From Hydractinia symbiolongicarpus (Eukaryota > Cnidaria > Hydrozoa > Anthoathecata > Hydractiniidae): a stretch of 64,000 nucleotides of DNA. Under the pieces are notes generated by a model. It did not search any database and was not told the DNA's origin. It saw only the letters and a list, made by a program, of their open reading frames with translations. This document shows positions 55,000-64,000 of the stretch, one piece after another. Numbering within the stretch: position 1 is the stretch's first letter; each line of letters opens with the position of its first letter. The position numbers were made by a program, and so were the translations under genes. The stretch lies in contig NC_079886.1 in assembly GCF_029227915.1 (NCBI RefSeq), forward strand, positions 10,499,501-10,563,500, in the 5' to 3' direction.

Positions 55000-57000
55000 C
55001 ATAAAAATGTCTTGTTGGCAGTACTTTGGTTTCGTATATTCTGTGTTTCATCCTTGTTCTTCGCACTCTCTATTTCTGAGAGAAGCATGATCTTCCACGG
55101 GAAGGCACCCTTCTATCCATACCTAAATAGAATGTCAGCAGAGGCCAAGATAGTTACCATGGGGTACTTCATAGAATATTTGCCTTAAGCTGTTTTTTTG
55201 TTTAAATCTTCCTTTAAAGGCTTTCTCTTTTTTCATAAAGTTTTTATTGCGTTTCCATTGGGATGATAAAGCGCAACAGGACTGCGTGAGAATATTTCAC
55301 GCTCTAGAAAAATTTTAAATCTTAGTTTCTAAAATGGGTGCTTGTTGTCTAATGTCGTATATAAAATTTCGTAGTTATTGTAAATATCCGCCAATGTTGA
55401 CGAGACCTTCTCCGCCTTTGTGGATGTCACTAAATTTGCCGCTGAGTCATTTCGTCAAACAGGTCAACAGCAACTGTATTCTAGCATTTATCTGGTACAT
55501 TATGTGGGTGGAGTGGCTCTGACATCACTTACACCTTGATTTTGGGCACCATATCGCGAAAAAAAAGTTATAACGCAGTTGTCGTGTTATTTCACTCTCC
55601 TCCGGATGTGTTCCTGCATGAGTCAACTGCATATCCTTTCCCTAAAGGCTAATAAAGAGAATTTTATTCCACCCTTTCAGTATTATTCCGCTGCCTGTTA
55701 CTGTCAATACTGTCAAATTTCTTTATTAAAGCGCGCTGGACCTTTTGCTATCTTCTTTGGAATGTCTTGTCCCTGTCCCACATTTGCATATAGCTACAAA
55801 TATATCTTACCACTCCTGAACTCATCTGCTATTGACGTCAGGCCAAAGCAATCAAAAACTGGTACCCCAAACTGAATGTATATCTTTGTTCCCACTTTTC
55901 AATTTTTGTACTCAATCTGGTTTCGGCTTCCCCTATGTTGTTAAACTTGGTAGTGTAGTTTAATTTGCTCACTACGAATGGTTCTCCCTTTAGAAATGGT
56001 GCAAAGTTGTGTGGTCAGTCACCACCGTGATTACTGCAGGTGCACCAATAAGTTAATTTTAAAAAACTTTTGCAGCCCGAAGTTTACAGCCATTGCCTCC
56101 AAGTTGATTTACGGGTACCGTTTTTCAGTTTACGATGTTTTCCTCAATGCTGTAGCGAACAGCATTGAACCGAAATCTAAAGTCAATTGTTGTTGTTTTT
56201 TGTCCAGGGAAAATGTTTATTGACTTTGCTTAATTCGCATGAAGGTGCTGACTTCGTAACGAAATTAGTTATGTAAAGGAAGCTATGTAGGTCAGATCTT
56301 GACTGTGGCGGTTTTAAATCTTACAGTGATTCCATCTTACAAGGGTTTTGAGAGGCGCCCAGAATGAATTTCGTCTGCCCCGAAGGTACATTTGTCTGGG
56401 GTGTAATGTAATTGTCGTTTTGTAGTACAGGCCCGGTTTAACTCTTCTTGAGCTGGTTTTAAAAGAAACACTTGGTTTGATATTCCCCTACTTCAGGACT
56501 GGTGCGCTCTACGATTTGATGACTTATTTTTTATTTCTTATTTCTGTTGTCTAGTTCTGGCATTTGCCATTGTCCTTTGGAACCCTATAATGCTGGAAGA
56601 ACAGACTTGTATATGATATTGCATTGATTTGGAGGGTTGAAAAACTTGTTTAATATCCGAATTAAGATGCATCCAATGCTATTTTAACATTCCTTTTACC
56701 TAGAACATCTCCTTATGTCGTGCTATAGTTTGTGGATGTCTGGTTTATTCATTGTACCAACTATATTCATTTGCGCTAGAATTATTAGCGAGTTTACAAA
56801 CTTAATGATATTCAGTTGCTCAGCAAGCTACCCACATTTGAACCAGTTCTTATGCGCTTCTAAAATCTTCAAACATTCTAGAGATGCTGCCTCATGATGC
56901 AGCTAGAAATACTTCAAGAACTCATTGAGAGCTTTTAACGTGTTGGATATTTATCGGGTCAAAACAACTTGATACCATTTTTACATACCATTTTCTTCTT
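55000..57000 (-). pseudogene. Probable Ty3/gypsy retrotransposon relic
   Basis: Minus-strand pieces in the expected order: an RNase H-like stretch at about 55900-56220 (LEAMAVNFGLQKFF type, then VVTDHTTLHHF and KWEQRYTFSL) and an integrase-like TVAVDLFDEM at about 55440. Frames are broken throughout and LTRs were not identified. Assignment rests on short blocks only. Confidence 0.4.
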
Positions 57001-57840
57001 TGTCTCTAATATACCTGCTATGCTCAGGGCTAACCTAGCGTAATAAATCAATAAAAGAAATGATCAACCTCATACCCAGGGCTTGTTTACCCTTGTTAAA
57101 TGGTTAGGTTCTGGTTAGGTTCAGTCTAAGGATTATTCTGAAGAGATCCTTAATAATTTATGAGTAAATCTCCGTCTTATGTTCTTATTAATTACATTCT
57201 TATATGAAAACATGTACTGATGTTTGAATTGCTTGAGATCCACCTTATATATCACTTTACTAGTGTCAAGTTAAGTCCTTAGTCACTGGATCCTCGTTAA
57301 CTTAGCAGTTGCAATGATCTTCGTCAGCATATAGAAATTAGTCTGTCGACACATCTTTCAACGCTTGGACGTCCCGTTTGTACGGTTGGCCAGAGCGTCT
57401 AAAGATTGAAAATACCTTTTGAAGTGGGCCATCCGTCTCAGCTGACAACGCTTGTTCTTATTAGATGAAATTGACGTAATAAAGAGAGAAACTTTCATTG
57501 TATATTTGCGTTTTACCCATTAAAATTTTTAATGCTGTGATAAAAACCGCCGACATATTTGTTGGAACGAAGTTATAGTATTTGCTTCAAACAGACGTTT
57601 CAAAAGGGTGGTATCTAGTATTTTACTGATTTAAATCTTAAAAATGATTTAATTTTGAAAATAAAAAAATTAAGCAAAAAAAAAAAACAAAAAAAAAAAC
57701 AAATAAAAAATCGACCGTCCTGTCAGAATATCAACAGGGCGTAGAATAGTCCTGGGACGAGGTTGTTTTCTAATAAGATTCTTTCCTGCTATTTCTGCCA
57801 CTAACTCCAAAGCGTTTGATAATTGGGACGGAGCGTTGAC

Positions 57841-58519
57841 TATGAAGCGGGAGGCGGGCCAATAATGCGTAGTCCAATTTCGTTTCAATTTATTGTGCGA
57901 CCACCATTTCTAGAAATCGTGGCTCAAGACTTTTGTGACGGCTCTTTCTAGAAATAGTGGTCGAAAATTGCGACCCCTCTTTTTAGAAAGCGGCGTCCAA
58001 AAACGGCGGTGCTTCTTAGAATTAGGCGTCAGAATAACTTTTTCGACCACGCATTCTAGAAAGCAGCGCCCAGAGTTCTTCAGGACCACGCATTCTACAA
58101 AGCATCGGTGCAAATATTTCCCGCCGACGCGTTCTAGAATGCGTCGCCGCTCAAAAATAATGTCTGCATGTTAAATTAGAAATGTCAATGTTGTTTTTAA
58201 ATAGAATTTATGAAAATGTTTTATAGAAGCTTTAACAAAATGCGTTCAACACATTAAAACAATTACGACGACCCTTCCTAGAAAGAGTCGGCGCAATTTT
58301 GCTCATTTTTCTCTGGACGCCCATTTCTAGAAAGATTCGGTGCAACCTCGTTGATATTTTGTTGGACGCACCGCCGTTTTTGGAAGCCGCTTTCTAAAAA
58401 GAGGGGTCCCAATTTTCGTGGTCCAAGACTTTTGCGACGGCGCTTTCTAGAAATAGTGGTCGCACAATAAATTGAAACGAAATTGGACTACGCATTATTA
58501 ACCCGCCTCCTGCTTCATA
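57841..58519. mobile_element. Foldback MITE rich in TTCTAGAA palindromes
   Basis: Inverted ends (TATGAAGCGGGAGGCGGG on the left, with a matching right end) of about 75 bp, flanked by perfect CGTTGAC duplications (57834-57840 and 58520-58526). Inside are six exact TTCTAGAA sites (57908, 57946, 58054, 58132, 58325, 58445) and several one-base variants, each within short GC-rich inverted arms such as GACGCGTTCTAGAATGCGTC. It is non-coding. Confidence 0.8.
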
Positions 58520-58916
58520 CGTTGACAAACAAGGCACACCGTTACGCAGACCCCGTTGAACTTTTAACCTTCCCGGTTTACAAACAGAGGCGTAAAGCAT
58601 AGTAAGTAGTTTTCTTGTGACTATCCATATGTGACTATGTTGAACATGCAGACCAAACACGATTAAATTTAGCTAAAGCTAGGTGTTGCTTAAGTTTCTG
58701 CATTTTACAACAACACGGCTTGATATCGCAGCACACTTCACTGAACCATGTCGCCTTGGGCGCACATTTTTTTTTCGGGGTATTCGGTTTCTAGTGTTCT
58801 TTATGTGGTCGTGTCACTGGTATGGTCACACTGTTCTAAGAAATAACTTTATCAAAAACTAATACTTTTAAATTCTGCGCGTGCGGCCGCGTAAAAGAAA
58901 ACAACAGGAAATCAAG

Positions 58917-58931
58917 ATGGCGTCGCGATAG
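58917..58931 (+). promoter_or_regulatory. Mini uORF and YY1-like AAGATGGCG
   Basis: A four-codon upstream ORF (MASR, stop) 72 nt before the golgin ATG, in an AAGATGGCG context that resembles a YY1/initiator motif often found at animal housekeeping promoters. Both roles are inferred. Confidence 0.4.
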
Positions 58932-59003
58932 CTAATCAATCGAATTCCTGACAATCTGCTCTGAGTGCTTTTACTTGCTATATCACTTTTAGGCGACCTT
59001 GTT

Positions 59004-62000
59004 ATGTTCAACAAATTAAAACAAAAGATTGCAGATGGTGTAGAAGGTGTAAGTCCTGGAAGACAAACTCCGCTGAGGGGAAAAAATGATGAGGTAATAA
59101 ATCATTTAAGCAAGCATTTTCTTCCTCTTTTTTTTTGTCCCAAGCATAAATGTTTAGGTATAAGGTATTAAAGAAGTATGCTTAATTATATAAGACTGAT
59201 GAAAGCTTGGAAAAAGGTTTTTCACAAAGTAGAAAAAGCAGAAGTTGCATAAAATGCTATAAGCAAAAGTAGTAAAGAGACGATTGATTTTTATTTTTTT
59301 TAAAACAAACATTGGGGCATTGGCCATATGAGCTCAACTTACAAACCAGGGATCCCATGATTCAAGCATTCCTTCTTACTCGATTTTTGGCTAAATACAA
59401 CTAATAGATCCCATGCTGTTCGAACCAAGCCTTGCTGTTGATAAATTATAATACCGAATACAGGCTTGATCTTTTGGGCAGTCCTCAAAAATATGTTTGT
59501 TAGCCTCATTTATAATTACAAAAGTGAGTTGGCTGATAGGTTGGGTGAATGTCTCCGCCCCAAAATTAAATAATCCTATCAGTCTGATAATCCCATCGTT
59601 TTATGTATATTTATAAGCTCGTTGTACTTTTAGCCTGCATTTTAAGTTCTTTTTTTGTAAATCAATGCCGTTCCCATGGTTTTTACTTCAATTGCCATTT
59701 TAGGTTTGTCGCTGCATTTCTGTTTCTAATTATTTCAACACACAGACACCTAACAATTTGAAATTGTTAATAAATCCCAAAAAATTCTGCTAGGCTGTAT
59801 TTATTAACCACTTAAAAATAATATTTTTGTAAGATATAATTTAAAAGAACAAACTCCATGAGTTTAGGAGACTTTAAAATTGACTTAACCAAGAATAGTT
59901 AACCAATTATAATATGTGGTACAAATTGAAATCATGTTTATAGGAAGATACAGTTGGCATAATCCATAGAACACAGACAAAATACAGATCACAGACTGAA
60001 ATTAATCATATAATCGTGGCCAATTCTTGTAAACAAAAGATAAAAATGTTATCGTCTATTGACACTGGAATTTGACATCGTCATTTTATTTATTGTGTAA
60101 TAATGTCATACCACAATGGTTTAAACCAATGATAAAAAGTGTTCAAACCTATAATAATTATTCTTTGTCATATAAACATTGAATGCGAGTGACGAGCCAC
60201 ACGCCTAAGCTTCAATTTATGAAGGCAAAGTATGTGATTTACAGCACGTCTAAACTATCAAGATGTGCGATCTTAAAGAAGATAATGCGGCTGAAGATAA
60301 TTGTTCATCTTCTTTTATTAGCCGTGTAGATAACTGGGAGGACACAACAAGGTCGTTAAATTCACTTTCGTTTTACTTATGGCTTAACCATGCGTTGAAT
60401 TAAAATGGGAAATTCCCTTGCCCTCTTCAAAATTAATGGGAAATACGAAACAAAAAAATGAAGAAAAGTTTTTTAAAAATTTAAAGTTAAAGTTTTAAAA
60501 GTTTTTTTCATAAAAACTGATGATGCACTTTCTTAACAGCCCTTACAATTAGAATTTTTTCACGTTGGCAATAAAACTGGCGACGTGAGATACATTTCAA
60601 CTGACTTACGTTGGCAATATTTTTATGTAGTAAAAAAATTTTTAAGCTGGTAATAATCTAAAAAAACATTTCTATTGCCGTTCTCCTTTCTTTCAAACGC
60701 GATCTAATACAGCATTTCTATCACTGTTCTTTCTTCTTAAACTTTTAAAAAGCAATCTAAAACAGCATTTCTATCGCCGCTTTTTTTTTAAAAACTTTTA
60801 AAATGCGATCTAAAAAAACATGCTGCTTTTCGCTTTTAAAATGCAATGTAAAAAAGCATTTCTATCGCCGCAGACAAGCAAAAACTACGAATATGCTTTT
60901 TTAACTTGATAAAACCTGAAACAAACAAATTAACTTTAATGAAAAACTTTTTTGAAAAGAAAAAAAAATTATACTAGCTATAAAATTAGTGAAGCTCGCG
61001 AAAATAATCATTTACAAAAAATAATATTTAACTCAGAATATTTCAAGAGAAAATAAAAATGATTAACTCAGGAGTGCTTTCTTTCGCTTGTCTGTGATAA
61101 AAATGAACACTTTAGAAGTGTGATATTTTGCACATCTAAAGTAAACCAGATGTGTGCGGAGGTGTGCGCATGCTATCGCATGCCTTATATGACAAAGCCT
61201 GAAAATATTAACATTACTAGTTTAAGATATATGATATTAACTGTGTATATACCATGGCACATATGTACGGTTTTGATGATGTAGATAATATTGTGCTTGC
61301 ATATGCATTAACATGTTGTTAGTCAGGGATAAATGCATATATAGTTGAATGGCTAACATTTCAATTTCGTCATATGTTTATTTCAATCAGGCCATTTCGT
61401 GAGAGGCGTGCGATCGCACGTGCACGCCCCCACACACGTGCAGGTTTGTTTAGGCGTGCGATTTATCGCACGCGCAAAACGTTGTTGTAATTAAAAATTA
61501 TTGTATTTATAACAAAGAAAATTTATTAAATAAACCTTAAAAATAAACAATCATTCTTTTACTGAACTCACAATAGATCGCACGTGAGCAGTCTTTACCA
61601 AATGTTGATAATGTGAATTTAATTGCTACCATTTACCAGCTACCAGGCTATATTAAGGCTTTGCGAGTTTCATTTTAATGATTTTATAAAAAAATGCAAC
61701 AATATTTTAATCATTGTAAGGTTGCCTTTTGTAGAATTTAAAAGAAATTCAGCATTATTTAAGTTGAAATACCTAAAAGATAATATAATTAATAAGAAAA
61801 AAAACTTCTTTAATAAGGAAATATTCTTTTAGATAATAATTTTTATGATTCATCGAACATAAGGTTTATTAAATATTATTATTAGCGGCTGTTCGACTTT
61901 CCGTAATTTAATTTAATTTAGATATCTGTTTGCCCCACAAGTAATAACAAAGTTTAATTAACGAGTCTGCTTACGACTTATTTGTATTTGGGTTTAAATT

Positions 62001-63523
62001 CCCTGCCGTACATTGTTGGAACTTGCACTTTGTATGTTCCTTACGCCAAAGCAGCAGCCTCTGTGCGGTGTACAGGGGTAAAGAAAATGTTTTTGCCAAA
62101 AAAAATTTTTTTTAACGCACGCGCAGAATTTTAGAGGCGTGTGATCTACCGCACGTCTGCCTGAAATCTTACGAAATGGCCTGTTTCAATGTAAGACAAA
62201 TTATTTCTAAACCCTATTAGATTAAAACTCCTTCCATTTTCAAGTAGGGTGATCTCAAAACGTTCAACATTAGTATTAAACAAAAAAGTATTCTTTTTAA
62301 AAAATTGTATTATAAAACCTGGAGCAAATGCAAAAAATATGCTTTCTGTAAAAAACTTTCTCTTTGTGGCCCTGAATTTAATAATTTATTGTGTACTGAT
62401 TGACATCCTTATCATTTAAAACTATAAAAAAATTGTTTTAAATCCTTTTTTAGATACTTCCATTTAAATATAAAAGACTTAAAAGCCCTGTTATTGACTA
62501 TCGCAATGGTCACAGTCATGAAAGATATAACAGCACTTTAGATAATTCCTATAATGAACCACAACCAAAGCACTGTAAATCAAGTCCACAAGAAGTCTTA
62601 GCACGCGTGCACCATCTACTAGAGGTTTGGCTTAATAATAATATATAAATAACTGAATAAATAAATAGCATATAAATAAAATATACAAAGTAAAATTAAA
62701 TTTCATTATAAATATCTTAAACATATATACTTCATTAACATTAACTACAAGAAAAAAAAAATCAAATAGCTACTTGTTTATTGTTATGGTTAATTGTAAC
62801 AATTTAGGTTGGTCGTGCTCAAGCACAAAATAATGGGAAAATTGACGATACAATGGATTCACAACCTGTAACTTTGCAGAAAGTTGTCAGACCAAAAAGT
62901 AGTACTCCACGCCATTCAGTAGATAATGGACGCACAACACCAGTACCTATTGAGCCAGGTGGACCTGTTTCTGAAAGTACTCCAAATCAATCCTTTTCGA
63001 ATTCAACTCCTCGACGGCAACGCAGGTCTTCCACCTCTTCAAATGTGTCAGTGCCTGGTGAAGAAAGATCAGATGTTGAATCAGATGTTGATGCATCAAT
63101 GCGGACGGAACACTTGACGATTAATGAGCTTCGAGAAATGTATAGAAAACAAGATAAGACTTTAAAAAGATATAAAAGGAAATTTTCAGAGGTAAAAAAA
63201 TAATTTTTTACCACATATTCGTTATACTATAGTACATTTGTATTTAAACATTATCAGCCCTTCTATTTGTTATCCTTATTCAAAAAATGCCAACGTCGTT
63301 TATTTGCCTGCCTGCTTTGTTTAACACATTAGAAACAGCATTGAAAATTGTCAATTACTGACATGAATTAGAAAGGCTGAACATTGTTGTTATTTAATAC
63401 CATTTTTCAAAAAAAGGAAAGTTTCTGGAATTTTTAAATATATTTTAATTTGTTCTTGACAATCTTCTTTCTTAGGTTGTGGATGCTTACAAAGCACTTC
63501 ATAAAGATAAAGAGAAACTTGAA
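59004..63523 (+). CDS. Golgin (GOLGA4-like), N-terminal exons
   Basis: Probable trans-Golgi tether of the GRIP-domain golgin group. Exons: 59004-59093, 62454-62624, 62808-63191, 63476-63523, all in phase; the gene continues past the window. The N terminus MFNKLKQKIADGVEG is the short amphipathic start typical of GOLGA4/GOLGA1-type golgins. A Ser/Thr/Pro-rich disordered region follows (exons 2-3). Then comes the start of the coiled coil: TINELREMYRKQDKTLKRYK and VVDAYKALHKDKEKLE, which fits the GOLGA4 order of blocks. The defining C-terminal GRIP domain is outside the window. Intron 1 (about 3.4 kb) contains the MITE at 61388-62183 and otherwise no recognised feature. A possible next exon at 63953 runs into a stop after 14 codons. 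Confidence 0.75.
61388..62183. mobile_element. hAT-like MITE in golgin intron 1
   Basis: 796 bp. Termini CAGGCCATTTCGT and its exact reverse complement; flanked by TTTCAAT on both sides (61381-61387, 62184-62190). Subterminal repeats of GCGTGCGATYKATCGCACG occur at both ends. No coding capacity. The CAG start and 7-8 bp duplication suggest hAT. Confidence 0.75.
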
Positions 63524-64000
63524 GTATGTTATTTTGAATTGTCTTTTCTGGTCTTTAATTGTGACAAGATTGTCAGAAACAATTATTATGGATTGTATAT
63601 GTTTTTAAATGTGAGCACAAATAGATTAACACTGGCAGTTACAGCTTCACAGTTTGGTTTGATAACAAGCGAGAGTAAATGTCCTAGATGTTGCAATTTT
63701 AGGCTTAGTACCCTACAGTAGATATAATTTCCAAATGTTCTTGAACATTGTGGTTTTAAGCTTGAAAAAGACATAGTGAGGAAAATCAATGATTGCAGCT
63801 AGCTATCAGCTGTTCTTCAAAGTAAACATGGCTAAGAAAATAAAAATGCTTCACAATCTTTTTTAAATCTTATATCCACACCTCCACATACAAGATTTTA
63901 AAAATGTTTTTTTTATTTGGCTAAAATAGGAAAAGTTCAATTTCAATTTTAGGAACTTTTTATGGCAAGCAAAAAAGAGGAAAAATTCGCTTTATAGTTT

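Noticed and set aside
63953-63997. Possible next golgin exon after an AG acceptor (ELFMASKKEEK)
   Set aside because: Ends in TAG after 14 codons and does not resemble the next part of a GOLGA4-like coiled coil; may be a cryptic site.

Overview
This is animal (metazoan) nuclear DNA: AT-rich, with small exons, GT-AG introns and many dispersed repeats. The repeat content, and a Polinton whose accessory genes resemble types I associate with cnidarian scaffolds, suggest a cnidarian, perhaps a hydrozoan. The phylum is an inference. No gene identity here was checked by a database search.

Host genes, left to right. (1) 2297-3784 (-): an intron-poor Myb/SANT-domain putative transcription factor. (2) 7212-13192 (-): a secreted M14 zinc carboxypeptidase in nine visible exons, lacking only its signal-peptide exon. 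(3) 38184-39660 (+): a four-exon sigma-type glutathione S-transferase. (4) 41360-50300 (-): a FYCO1-like RUN / coiled-coil / FYVE / GOLD protein in nineteen exons. (5) 59004-63523 (+): the 5' end of a golgin (GOLGA4-like) that runs off the window.

Mobile DNA fills much of the rest. The largest piece is a 15.6-kb Polinton/Maverick (adintovirus-like) provirus at 17992-33626, with 137-bp terminal inverted repeats and a 5-bp target duplication. It carries an integrase, a protein-primed type B DNA polymerase, a packaging ATPase, a major capsid relic, a penton-like relic, several membrane-protein ORFs, and a left-end cluster of accessory genes (DUF4116-like repeats, a TFIIS-like zinc ribbon, a Rho_N/SAP-like protein). 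Most structural and replication genes carry nonsense codons or frameshifts, so it is a decayed copy. Long palindromes sit at its convergent gene ends and just upstream of the ATPase start.

A second element, 13439-16437, is 3.0 kb long. Its nearly perfect inverted termini contain a 20-bp GC-rich minisatellite, it is flanked by a perfect 6-bp duplication (AGTTCC), and it carries a two-exon gene whose C-terminal half resembles the tail of an integrase-core protein. A short foldback element at 57841-58519 has the same 5'-TATG end and a 7-bp duplication, and contains six exact TTCTAGAA palindromes. It lies about 0.5 kb upstream of the golgin start codon.

Other repeats: a 2.8-kb element with perfect 74-bp TIRs nested in one unit of a tandem 587-bp repeat; a tRNA-derived SINE family (two copies); a hAT-like MITE in golgin intron 1; several CAACCTCGTTCCCAGG-ended MITEs; a non-LTR reverse transcriptase tail; and a probable Ty3/gypsy relic.
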